This document shows positions 12,081-21,848 of a DNA stretch of 64,000 nt, piece by piece (the stretch's first letter is position 1; every line of letters starts with the position of its first letter). Made by a program: the position numbers and the translations under genes. The stretch is from positions 282,001 through 346,000 of the forward strand of contig CAMXCT020006179.1 in assembly GCA_947184155.2 (NCBI GenBank), written 5' to 3'. This DNA comes from Cladocopium goreaui (taxonomy: Eukaryota > Sar > Dinophyceae > Suessiales > Symbiodiniaceae). Below the pieces are notes generated by a model. That model was not told the origin of the DNA. It made no database searches and saw nothing but the letters and a program-made list of their open reading frames with translations.

Positions 12081-13270
12081 GACCAACACCATTTCGCCAT
12101 ATTTCTTCCCGGTGGATGGTGGAATTGACAGAGCCTGTCGTGGCGCGAGCTCTTCAGACAATTTACCCAGCAATTATTATGTGGTTGGAGGACGGGGCGG
12201 CCAGCGGCTGACCATATACTGGAGGGCGGCATTATATAAGTTCTACTTTTTAAACATGTTTTAACAATTTCAGCTGTTCAGATCCGGAACACTGCTTTTC
12301 TATGTTTTTCGCTTCCTGAGGGATTTATGAACTTGCAGATTGCCAAGAAGCCTGCCTTCAGGCACGCCGTGGCTGGTTGGACCATGAAATGATTCAACAA
12401 CACCATAGTCAGCACCCCTCAGGATGATTGAAGTGAGTAAATGGATCAGCAATTTGCAACCATTTGTATCATTTATAATCCCTTCCTCCTAATACTAAAC
12501 GCCCCCCCCTATTACTAACACGGCAGGTAGTTTTTAGTATTAGGGTGGTATTTATTATTAGGGAACCCTATTAATAAAATTAAACCCTTAATAATAAAAA
12601 CTATTTTTTCCGATCTCAAAATCAATTAAAAATCTTTATATAACGCAATTAAAATATTGCCAAAATTGGATTTCGAAGCTTCCCCCTAATATTAGATTAA
12701 AACCCTTAATAATAATAAAAAAAAACTAGTTTTTCCGATCTCAAAATCAATTCGCATTCTTTATATAACGCAATTAAAATATTGCCAAAATTGGATTTCG
12801 AAGCTTCCCCCTAATATTGAATTAAAACCCTTAATAATAAAAACTATTTTTTCCGATCTCAAAATCAATTAAATTTCTTTATATAACGCAATTAAAATAT
12901 TGCCAAAATTGGATTTCGAAGCTTCCCCCTAATACTAAATTAAAACCCCTAATATAAAAAACTAAAAAAATCGTACGGACCCACAAATGGTAGGTTGATT
13001 TTTAAATTGGTTTCTAAAGGGGATCAATAAAAAGTCAAACTGGCCAATCTGAATTTTTCTGAAATTGGAGATGGACGCCTGTTTTTAGTATTTGGGGGAC
13101 GTTTAGTATTAGGAGATTTAGGAGGAAGGGATTATCCAAGTCAATTCTAATGTGATCCAGTTCTCAGCCAATGTCGTCCCGGAGGCGCAGTTGTGCGTCG
13201 GGATTGAATTCAGTGCTGGTCGATGCGAAGTATGGACCCGCCCCAATGGAATTCAGGCCAGCATTGCTCC
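12081..13270 (+). CDS. PAN/apple-like domain, exon set 2 (possibly decayed)
   Basis: A second copy of the 10.5-11.2 kb module. Exon A (12081-12180) follows AAG|G and encodes FFPVDGGIDRACRGASSSDN, ending before GTGGTT. A short middle piece near 12339-12361 encodes DCQEACLQ, the counterpart of DECKELC in set 1. Exon C (13191 to about 13270) follows GCGCAG and encodes LCVGIEFSAGRCEVWTRPNG. The middle piece does not join exon A in phase and lacks residues seen in set 1, so this copy may be broken or have an exon I misplaced. A 655-bp MITE lies between the middle piece and exon C. Same direction and order as set 1, so a tandem duplication, either of exons inside one multidomain gene or of whole genes. 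Confidence 0.45.
12478..13132. mobile_element. AT-rich MITE with inverted ends and TA target duplication
   Basis: The left end reads ATCCCTTCCTCCTAATACTA and the right end is its reverse complement, interrupted by a 9-base extra block. TA flanks both ends (12476-12477 and 13133-13134). Inside are three imperfect copies of a unit of 118-125 bp, each with CCGATCTCAAAATCAATT (starting 12610, 12735, 12853) followed by TATATAACGCAATTAAAATA. It is far more AT-rich than its surroundings. There is no coding capacity, so it would depend on a transposase elsewhere. TA duplication fits a Tc1/mariner-type or similar enzyme, but the ends are not diagnostic to me. Confidence 0.8.
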
Positions 13271-14727
13271 TCGTTTGCAGCTAGTTTTATCATGTTTTAT
13301 CCAAGCTGATGGACAAAAATGTGTGCAGTTCCAGCGAAATCGTCATGAAATCGCCACGTCACCATGAAAAATCATGAAAAAATCTGGACCATCCAAATCC
13401 GCGAAATTCAGGAGTTGGATGGTTCAGGAATATCATTAAATGGAGCATCCATGGAAATCCCATCAAATATTATATCATTACATTACTAATAAAATATAAT
13501 TGGGATCTCTCCATAGCATCAATGAATCAAATGGTCTGATGGTGCTCCACATGAGCTCCACCTAGGCCCTTGGGGGCTTCACGTGCATGCGCAACTCGAC
13601 TGAAGGGTTTTTTGCACGTGCCCTGAACAGCTTGGGTTGGGTTGTTCCTATGGCATCTATGGGTGTCACCAGCAGAATTTTTGAAATTGGCAACTAAATG
13701 GGAAACTTTTATCTGGGCAGATGTGGGCATATCATTAAACTATCAAAGCTGCGTTCAGATTGAAGCAGGGGTTGGGCCCCTGATCATTGCTTGTACGTAG
13801 CAGTGTCCATTAATGTTCACTAGATTCCTGACCCTTACCGTTTAAGTCACCGGCTATGGATGTCCTTTTGATTGGTCAGATAGTGGAGGGGAAACCACCC
13901 ATTGAACAGCAAATAGGTACAGTACCTTGTTTCAGTAAATGATGATAAATGGATGCCAATGGTATATCAAACTGGCACCACTGTTTCCCCCCTTTCAGGA
14001 CATGGTGCTGATGGTTTTGTAGGGAAACAGGGACGCTTCAGTGCTGAGGCTACTCGATGGAGAACGATGCGGCACAGAAGCGAAGGCTATTTTTGGCCCC
14101 CAGGGAGCACAGTGGCTACTACGCATAGCAAATTTACAGGCAGGGCTGGCGTGAAATTGTTTTTTGGCGGCTTGAATGTAGCGCCAAGAAAAATGGCATA
14201 TACTGGTGCCTTAACACCCCTTAACATTCAGCTGCACGAGTTCAGCTGCCTGAACTTTTACAGAATTCACCGGAGCCTTTGCTTCGCCTTCTAAAGGTAC
14301 ACCTGCATACCTTTAGGTGGAGGAAGGGACCAGTTGGTGATGGTGTGCTGTGCTGAGTGCCCAGCATCGCCCACAGTACAGAAAATTCAAGAAGTTTGAG
14401 TGCTCAAAGTGCAACACGCTATTGTATAGCAGGAGCTTATGTCACTCTGACACTCGAGCAGAGGCTTGGATTTTTTTGAGTAGGATTGCCAGGATGTTCC
14501 TTTGTGATCGCTGGAAATGATGAAAGATGGGTCCTTTGTCAGACTGCGCCACTATTGTTCATTTTCTTAGTAGATAATTGCTACACACTCCCACAACACC
14601 AGCAGTTGGCCTTGCTGAGGTAGTGAATGGCCGCAGCATTGGGCTGCAGGGAATTTTGTTGGCAACAGTTTTTCCCAATTGGATCTTCCAAGAGTTTCCA
14701 ACACATCGCGGAACGTTTCTAGGACAG
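13271..14727. other. Non-coding stretch, no gene supported
   Basis: No exon with good borders seen. Several short open frames lack splice sites or plausible composition. Confidence 0.4.
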
Positions 14728-15060
14728 GCCCTTCAAGCAAGACAGCTTGCCCCGGGCCCTTGCAGCCATGGCACCTCCTCCACCTCCCACCAGGCCGCAG
14801 ATTCCAGTGGATGTATTTGGATGTTACATGGGAGATGCTATGCAGTTATTAGATGTTATTAGTAGCAGATACCATAGATACCCCCTATATCCCCCTATAG
14901 TTTTCAAATAAACCAATCCGTTCCCAGTGTTTGATTTTCGTTACAGGGATGATTCCCAGTGGATGCGTTGCGTTTCGAGAGGCGCCTCAGAGATGCTGTT
15001 GCAAGGGAGAACATTGCAGAGCTGGTCGTTCCTCAGCGAAGCACCATTTTTGGCGACTGA
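14728..15060 (+). CDS. Unidentified gene, last two exons, unusual intron borders
   Basis: Exon 1 starts at 14728 after GACAG|G and runs through MAPPPPPTRPQIPVD to about 14812. The second exon continues DALRFERRLRDAVARE ... and stops at TGA 15058-15060. The frames join smoothly at PVD/ALRF. The intron is bounded by the direct repeat CCAGTGGATG (14804-14813 and 14956-14965), so the exact splice point is ambiguous, and no register inside the repeat gives GT-AG. The proline stretch followed by a basic, probably helical tail ending in STIFGD is not a domain I recognise. Confidence 0.45.
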
Positions 15061-15585
15061 ACAGGCCACCATATGCCACCATGGTGTTCCATGATTTCCA
15101 TGGTCCAGACTCATTTCCCCACCATAGGAATCATATGGAATCATAGGATATAGATGATCAGGGCAAGACCGTGTTCAAGACTCGAACAGCATCGTCCGAA
15201 GTGAGGGCTTGGTAGAGTCGTAGAGTCTTTTGGCCAGAATTGCAGTGACTTGTAGTGACTAGATATGCCGCGCACTAGTCCAAACCCACCAATCCAACAT
15301 ATGGAAACCCCAGATCATCCCATGTAGGGTCACGTATGGTAATGTGGTAAACCAATGTAAACCATGGTAAACCCAATGCCATAGACATCCATAGACCATC
15401 CCCAAAATTAAAATGACCAGAAATGGGAGGTGTAAACTAATATAAACCATTGACCATCCCCAATTGGTAGGTTTTATGGCAGCTAGGGTTTCCCACAATT
15501 TCCCGCATGTTTTTTTTTGATTTTGATATATGTTTTACATTTGCTTTACATTGTTTCACCATATTTTCCCTCATTGTTCAACAAG

Positions 15586-16266
15586 GAAAACGAGCCCCAG
15601 AAGCCCAAGGACCTTCAGCGCCGCGGCCTCATCAAGTCCAAGGAGTTCTCCGGGCACCATGACTTTGGACCCGAGGACGTTCAGGCAGGGTCCCAATGGT
15701 TGGATTGCCCAAAAATGGCAGGCAGTTAGCCCACCCAAAAGGATCAAAGGGCCACGTTTAAGGGTGAAAAACAATGGAAAATGATGGATAAACCCATGAA
15801 AAATCAATGATCAATGATGATGAATGGTGATATAAAGTTATAAAACATCAGACTGGGGGGTACATGTCTGATCATGTCTGCAGTTAAACGTCAAAGCCAG
15901 AAACTCGTTCATTAATTGCTGGCCTGTTGGTGGCTGCATCCCATTCTGGGCGGCTGTGATCCCGCATGATTCCCCGAAGCCGATCGGATGTCTAAGTCAA
16001 CCCGATCCTTGGTTGACTTACAGAGGTAGTATGTAACCCCCTTGGCACATCATGAAACATCAAAAACTCCACATATTTACCATCCCATGTTGTATGACTA
16101 ATCCCCAGATATTGCGGATTGCAAAATTTCTCCATAGATCACCATCCATAAATCACTGGAAATCCCTTGGTTCTTCCGCAGGTGGTGCTCTTCGATGTTT
16201 ATTCGCTGGATAGCTTTGCCGCCTGCTGTGCCGCACGCAAAGCTTTGCCGCATGCTGAGTTCGAAG
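15586..16266 (+). CDS. Unidentified gene, two candidate exons
   Basis: Exon 1 (15586-15684) follows CAAG|G, encodes a Lys/Glu-rich hydrophilic segment (KPKDLQRRGLIKSKEFSG) and ends before a GC donor (CAG|GCAGGG). Exon 2 (16182-16266) follows CCGCAG|G, encodes VVLFDVYSLDSFAACCAARK and ends at GAAG|GC. Both exons are in phase 0 at the shared intron. No known domain recognised. Both proposed donors are GC, which dinoflagellates commonly use. Confidence 0.4.
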
Positions 16267-17901
16267 GCCATCATGGAAAGCATGGGATCTGCGCTGAAAA
16301 CCGTTCAAAACAAATGGGGAAAACATGGGAAAACCATGGAAAGCCATAAACATATCAATATTTGCCAGGACAACATCATGAATTTTTGAAGAAACTGGAT
16401 CCTTTGACCTTTGAACATGTAGTACATCTCGGCCACTCTACTTGCTTTCGGAGTACTCATGGATTTCGATGAAGAAATGTGATGAAATTTGGAGGAGTCA
16501 CCAGAAGTGGCTGCGGAGAGAATTTGAACGTGGAAGTGCGGGACAAGGCTTGGTTATTTCCCAATGGCTGTCAAGCTGCGGCCCATGATCACACAAGCTC
16601 GATCAAACTGGATCGTGTTGGGTGGGAAAAAATCAGGAATTCTAGGCCATTTGGTGGAAAACATGCTCATGAAGATCATGAAGGTTTGCTATGTTTGCTC
16701 AAAAATGAAGAGTTTATCTCAGTTCTTAGGGTCCAAACATGGTCCAAATGCTACAGCAACAGGCCAGGTTTTCAGTTTTGGGGTCGTTCCTCAGGTAATC
16801 GCATTGCTCGGAGTGTGCTGGGACTATGATGATATGAGGAACTTGAGCCTTGGATCAACTTGGATCAACTTGGATGACCTGATGGATGGAGGCCTTTTTA
16901 ACCAGATGTGTTGAAGAAATTTGAAGAATTACGGTAAACACTGATTTTACCACAGTTTGGTTGTCTGATGTTGATGTATTTGGATGTTTGGTTGTCGTTG
17001 GTGAACCTAGAGCTTGCCCAGTTGTTCCGTTTGAATTCCATTTGAATCTGATCTGACTTGGAAGTCCATGGCACGTGCGGATTCATTGCTGCCGCTGCGG
17101 AAACTCGCTATTCAGCTCAAGCCTGACAGTCGCGCCAGCGGGAGTAGCAACAGCGGCAGTTTCGGAAGCTCGGCTGCTAGTGAACCCAGTTTGGTGTTGA
17201 GATCTTACAGAGATCAGTGCCAGGTTTTGACAGTCAATGGCGAAATGATTGTAACAGACCATACAGACCTGGCTTGTGCTCTGAACAGATTGTTGATGAC
17301 GCTCAGGATGCATGTCAAATAATTGGGCTTTGCAGCAGGCAAGACACGGCCTCTTGTACATTCCTTTCCTCCAGTGAATTAATATGCTGTAAAACCCAAT
17401 AATAAACCATCCCCGCTCGAGGTCTATGATTGCTATATACATCTATATACTATACCTCTAGGTTCATTATTGGGTTTACCACATTAAGTTCTTATAGATT
17501 ATGTTCTGAGATTTCCAGATTCTGAAAGTTCAAACTCGATGCATCGTACCGAGCCGCATCGTACCATGGATGAATTTTGCTGCGAGCAGCGCAGGCCTTA
17601 AAGGGTGGCAATCCATCCGACATCGGGCATGACAACTCGCATCTTGGTGAGATGATGGTTGCTGAAATCACTTGAAACCTTGGAGTTGACATGGAATGTT
17701 TCCCCAATTTCTGGCCACTGGCTATGCCATAGCGATTGTTACCAATAACCTGGCCTGGTGCACCTGTTGATAATCTCATACCATCCCAAAAATCACAAAT
17801 GGGTTGTATAACTTATAAACCATCCCCATCCATTCCCCATCCGTAGAAAAACGATGAAAAACGACTTGTTCCATTGGTTTCCATCTGTCGTGGGAGCTCA
17901 G
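16267..17901. other. Intron or intergenic DNA, no further exon supported
   Basis: A frame near 17068-17322 is Ser-rich and open but has no clear splice borders. The repeat TTGGATCAACTTGGATCAACT occurs at 16850-16872. Nothing else recognised. Confidence 0.35.
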
Positions 17902-18048
17902 GATGTTCACCTCCCTCTTGGACCGCTTGCGGGAGGAGCATGAACTTCAAGTCTCCTCCTTGACGACCACCATCAAGGACTTGGACGAGGCCTTGCGAAA
18001 AGCTGGTGGTTCCTTGGCTCCAAAGTGTGATGGAACCGTGAACCAGTG
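17902..18048 (+). CDS. Candidate coiled-coil exon
   Basis: After CTCAG|G an open frame encodes MFTSLLDRLREEHELQVSSL and further heptad-like sequence (TIKDLDEALRKAGGS), ending CAGTG|GTGAGC, a strong GT donor. Spacing of Leu/Ile/Val suggests a coiled coil. Likely part of a gene running further in both directions; the exon ends in phase with neither of the exons at 15.6-16.3 kb as placed, so I do not join them. Confidence 0.5.
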
Positions 18049-18404
18049 GTGAGCAATGCCGACGCTCGCATTCCGAGATGTTCGTTGGGTTTCTGGGTTT
18101 GTGAAGGTTCGAATCCAAAAGATCATGAAAGCTAGGTTGCTAGCTGGAGTTGGATTTGCTTTAGCAATGAATTGGGGGCAGACTGGATACAACCTCCATG
18201 ATTATCATGTCGAACTGGGTCTTGGGCCCCGACATTCGGCATCCCCCTCTGCAGGGGTGGGGGCTCAAACTCCGCTGCGTCCATCCCGCTCAGTTTTATT
18301 TGCGACGTTCGCATGCCCACGCATACAGATATATAAGTTATAAGATGATTTTCACATAATTTCACCGTGAGTCTTGTGAATGTAATGCAATGTAATGTTG
18401 ACAA

Positions 18405-18870
18405 ACACAGCAGTCGAACACATGCTATGCATCCAGAAGCACCGATATGAACGCTATTTAACGCATAAAGTGGTCATGGGTGATACCTTCACGCCACAAG
18501 ATTTGGTGAAGGTATGAGACGGGATGGAACGCCGCCACACACAGCAGTCCAATAGACGCCACGTATCCTGAAGCATTGAGAAGGACGCCATTGGAGACAT
18601 AAAATTGTCATGGGTGATACCTGCGCGCTGCAAGAGTTGGTGAAGGCATCAAACGAACTGGAACTCAGCCAAACATAACACTCCAACAATACAGGCCATA
18701 CACACCGAAGCACTGAAGCACTGAGACAAATGCCATTGGATACAAATGATTGTCATGGATGATACCTGCACGCAGGAGGATTTGGTGAAGGTATCAAACA
18801 GGAGAGAACTCAGCCAAGCACAGCAGTCAAAAACATGCTATGCATGAGGAAGCACCAAGATGAACGCCAT
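18405..18870. repeat. Diverged tandem repeat, unit about 134-145 bp, 3+ copies
   Basis: Copies share GTCATGGRTGATACCT (at 18473, 18607 and 18752), TTGGTGAAGGYATSA and CAGCAGTC with CATGCTATGCAT. Copies differ by many substitutions, so the array is old. It lies directly upstream of the copia insertion. Confidence 0.8.
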
Positions 18871-18944
18871 ACTCTACTCCACTCTAGTCTAATCTATAAT
18901 CAACATATAATATATATTATATATATATATCTATCTATCGATAA

Positions 18945-19101
18945 TGTTGGTGTATAGGGTGTACCTAGGATCTGTTCCTCTTAGGTAGCATGATTCATGT
19001 TCATGTACCGCAGCCCTTTTTGGTTTACCTTTGAAGCAGAGCGCTGAGGAGAAAAGGTGCGCTGGGCTGCATTGAACTAGCGAGCCCAAATTTCCGTTGC
19101 A
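18945..19101 (+). repeat. 5' LTR, 157 bp
   Basis: Starts TGTTGG and ends GTTGCA. Identical to the 3' LTR. Contains at 19008-19029 a sequence resembling the dinoflagellate spliced leader (CCGCAGCCCTTTTTGG). Confidence 0.97.
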
Positions 19102-21848
19102 TGGTAGCGGAGCTCCTGGTTTGGGAGCTGGAAGCGCCTGGCAAGCGAAATGAGTCCCATGCTCCAAAGGCACAGAGCTGGTTCAGTTCGTGCCCTGGCC
19201 AAGCGAGTTTGGCACAGGACTTGGTGATGGAGTCACCAACAGGAGGAAGAGGGACAGCAAGACTTGGACCAGGTACCACAGCCTTAGAACTTCCCCTTGG
19301 GCAAGCGTGGCATGCAATGCAAGCTGGAATGGCTCAAGTGGCACACAGTGCACGACAGAAGTTTGAGTCGCTGGAGCGTGGCCTACAAGATCAGGCCAGA
19401 AGATTCCAAGCAGACCTGGGAAACATTGCAAGACGATGGCAGGAAGAAGCGGAGGTATCCCAAGAAGTGATCTCGGAAGATCGTGTAGAGGCAAATGACT
19501 GCTCCCAACAGGATGGTGGATTACCATCAGCCAATCAGCCCTGCAAAGAAGGCTCAAAGGAAGTTGGCAAACCTTCCCATGGTGGAGAATGCGGTGCTCA
19601 GAGACTTGTAGACAAGAAAGATGAAGAGGCTTGTGCGCAGGAATGGCCAGGGAGGACAGACTCAGAGACTGAGAGCGACTTGGGTCTTGTCTGCGTGGTT
19701 GGTGGATCCAGTGCTGATTCAGCACGGGCCCATCGGGAGCCCAGAGCTGCTTCAGCTCGGACTCCCACGCCTATGGACCGAGAAACTCCAAGGACCATTG
19801 TTCGTCCTGAGTTTGGAGTCTTGTCATGGTTCTGGTCCAGACCCAAGGATGTGGCCATGGCAGAGTGTAGGAAGGATCGGTATGGTGCTGGCCCTGGTTA
19901 TCGTTGCCCAGTGCCTGGTTGTGGAGGACGTCAAAAGACTTTTAAGACTGTGAAGGATCTGGAACGTCACTTGGGTAGTAAACTGCACTGTCCGGGCCAC
20001 CCGTATGACCAACAGTGGGCAGCTTGGGAAGCTGAAGCCAAACGTGGCTACTATATAAGGCCTGAATTTCCTGAAGAAGAAATTGCACTGCGCAAGCCGG
20101 GCCACTGTGACGATGAGAAGCCTACTTGGATTTACCTTCCAAGGGAACCTGACTACTCGAAACATGACCAGACCCCTGAGTCCGAGCAAGGTTCGGAAGA
20201 AGCAGAAGCCGAAGAAGCAACAGAAGGAAGGCACGAAGCAGGAGAAAGATCGGAGGACGAAGTATTGTCAGAGGTGCAAGCTCACTCGGACGCGGGATCC
20301 GAGCCAAGCAAGGAGGAAGAGATGGTTGACGAGGCACAAGAAGGAGGAGAGTCTGAAGCGGAGACAGTGACGAGTGTGCAGTCTGTCTACGAAGTTGACG
20401 TCGTTGAGGACCTTGGGAAGGAGAGTACTGCTTCAGTACCTGCTTCGCCACGTGTTCCTAAGACCCCAAATCGCCTTAGATCTCCGATTCCTAGACGACG
20501 TGGCCGAACAGAGCTAGCACCAGTGGCAGTGGAGGAGAACATGGTTCCTGCTAAGGAGCCGGATCAAGTTGGGAAGTACCTTCCACCCCACAAGAGGAGA
20601 TCGGAACAGATCTCTGAAGCGACGGGTGCTTTAGGTGCAAAATACGTCCCGCCACACAAGAGGCAAGCGAAGACCCAGGGTGAGAGTCGTGCCGGTGGCT
20701 CTTCATCCTCCAAGGCAGCGCCGTACCAAGTGAACAACGCTTCAAGGTCTATTGCCCTAGGAGAGCTGATATCGAAGAGGATTGATGAACTAGAGGTACT
20801 CCGTCAATCCTTGGATGACAAAGGAGCACATGATGAGGCCGTCTTGAACAACGTTGCAGATCTGGAACTTGAGATTGAAGGTCTCAAAGGCGAGCAGAGA
20901 GCCTTTCGAAGAAAGAATCGAGAAGGCCATTCTGCAAGACAGGAGCGAGACAATGAAGCCTTGGGACGTCGTTTAGCCTACGTCAAGGAAAGGTCGAGGA
21001 AACGTGCAGCCAGTCATAGGTTGGCCGGTGAGGCTGAAAGGACTGAGGAAAGGCTTGAAAGAGAAGACGAGTGGCATCGACGCTTCAATCGGCCTGGCAC
21101 TGGTCGAAAGGTGCAAGTTTTCCCCTTAGCTGAAGGAGTCTTGGCAAATGAAGTCCAAGCAGCACCATTGTCCAAGAAGGCAAGGACAGTGTTGCTTGAG
21201 GAAGAGGAAACGGCTTTCCTTGAGTTGCCGCCGCCTACGGCACGAACAAAGCAACTTCCGCCGTCGGCAAGGAAGAAGACCTCACAGCAGAAGAAGGCTA
21301 AGCACAAGAGAGAAAGACGCAGAGAGCAACGACTAAAGGAGAAGAAGACCGGTGGACCTGGAGGCATTGGCCACTTGACTTCCTTTTCTGGTCACGGTGA
21401 CAACTCTTCAGAGAAATACCCTGGTTGGACACGGATCGACTTCGTCATCGACTCCGGTGCAAGTGCAAGCACCATTCCCAAGGAATTGGTGGGCAAGGTG
21501 AAGCTTGGTGAGTCCGTGGGGTATCACAGTTTCAGGTTGGCCAATGGGAGCCTTGTGCCGAATGAGGGCACATTGGTAGCCAAGGCGTGGCTTATGGGCA
21601 ACGAGGAGGTTGCAATGAGAATGGCTGTCGCCAACATCTCACAACCTCTCATCTCAGTTGGTCAGATGGTCAACCAAGGAAACAAAGTTGTCCTATCCCC
21701 AAAGGTCAGTTACCTCGAGACCAAGAGTGGAGGTATTCACCGGATCTTTCAGCGAAATGGCGTCTATGTTCTACCAGTATGGATAGACTCTGCAAAGGTG
21801 TCAAAGAGGTCCAGCCCTTTCAGCGGGCAGGGCCACAGTTGCCTGTAA
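19101..21848 (+). CDS. Copia Gag-protease polyprotein (5' part)
   Basis: 915 codons. The first ATG overlaps the last base of the LTR and the primer site, so true translation may start later. The N-terminal part is hydrophilic and Glu/Lys-rich. A C2H2-type finger occurs at about residues 268-300 (YRCPVPGC ... ERHLGSKLHC) where copia Gag usually has CCHC. A pair of repeats (YLPPHKRR and YVPPHKRQ) follows, then a long coiled-coil-like region. Near residue 780 FVIDSGASASTIP is the aspartic protease active site (DSG). The frame ends at 21848; downstream homology continues in another frame, with the switch around 21790-21810, where a single base missing from a G run would explain the shift. Product: capsid and the protease that matures it. 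Confidence 0.85.
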   Translation: MVAELLVWELEAPGKRNESHAPKAQSWFSSCPGQASLAQDLVMESPTGGRGTARLGPGTTALELPLGQAWHAMQAGMAQVAHSARQKFESLERGLQDQARRFQADLGNIARRWQEEAEVSQEVISEDRVEANDCSQQDGGLPSANQPCKEGSKEVGKPSHGGECGAQRLVDKKDEEACAQEWPGRTDSETESDLGLVCVVGGSSADSARAHREPRAASARTPTPMDRETPRTIVRPEFGVLSWFWSRPKDVAMAECRKDRYGAGPGYRCPVPGCGGRQKTFKTVKDLERHLGSKLHCPGHPYDQQWAAWEAEAKRGYYIRPEFPEEEIALRKPGHCDDEKPTWIYLPREPDYSKHDQTPESEQGSEEAEAEEATEGRHEAGERSEDEVLSEVQAHSDAGSEPSKEEEMVDEAQEGGESEAETVTSVQSVYEVDVVEDLGKESTASVPASPRVPKTPNRLRSPIPRRRGRTELAPVAVEENMVPAKEPDQVGKYLPPHKRRSEQISEATGALGAKYVPPHKRQAKTQGESRAGGSSSSKAAPYQVNNASRSIALGELISKRIDELEVLRQSLDDKGAHDEAVLNNVADLELEIEGLKGEQRAFRRKNREGHSARQERDNEALGRRLAYVKERSRKRAASHRLAGEAERTEERLEREDEWHRRFNRPGTGRKVQVFPLAEGVLANEVQAAPLSKKARTVLLEEEETAFLELPPPTARTKQLPPSARKKTSQQKKAKHKRERRREQRLKEKKTGGPGGIGHLTSFSGHGDNSSEKYPGWTRIDFVIDSGASASTIPKELVGKVKLGESVGYHSFRLANGSLVPNEGTLVAKAWLMGNEEVAMRMAVANISQPLISVGQMVNQGNKVVLSPKVSYLETKSGGIHRIFQRNGVYVLPVWIDSAKVSKRSSPFSGQGHSCL
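19102..19112 (+). other. Primer binding site
   Basis: TGGTAGCGG begins directly after the LTR. TGGTAGC is complementary to the 3' end (GCUACCA) of eukaryotic initiator tRNA-Met, the usual Ty1/copia primer. Confidence 0.8.
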
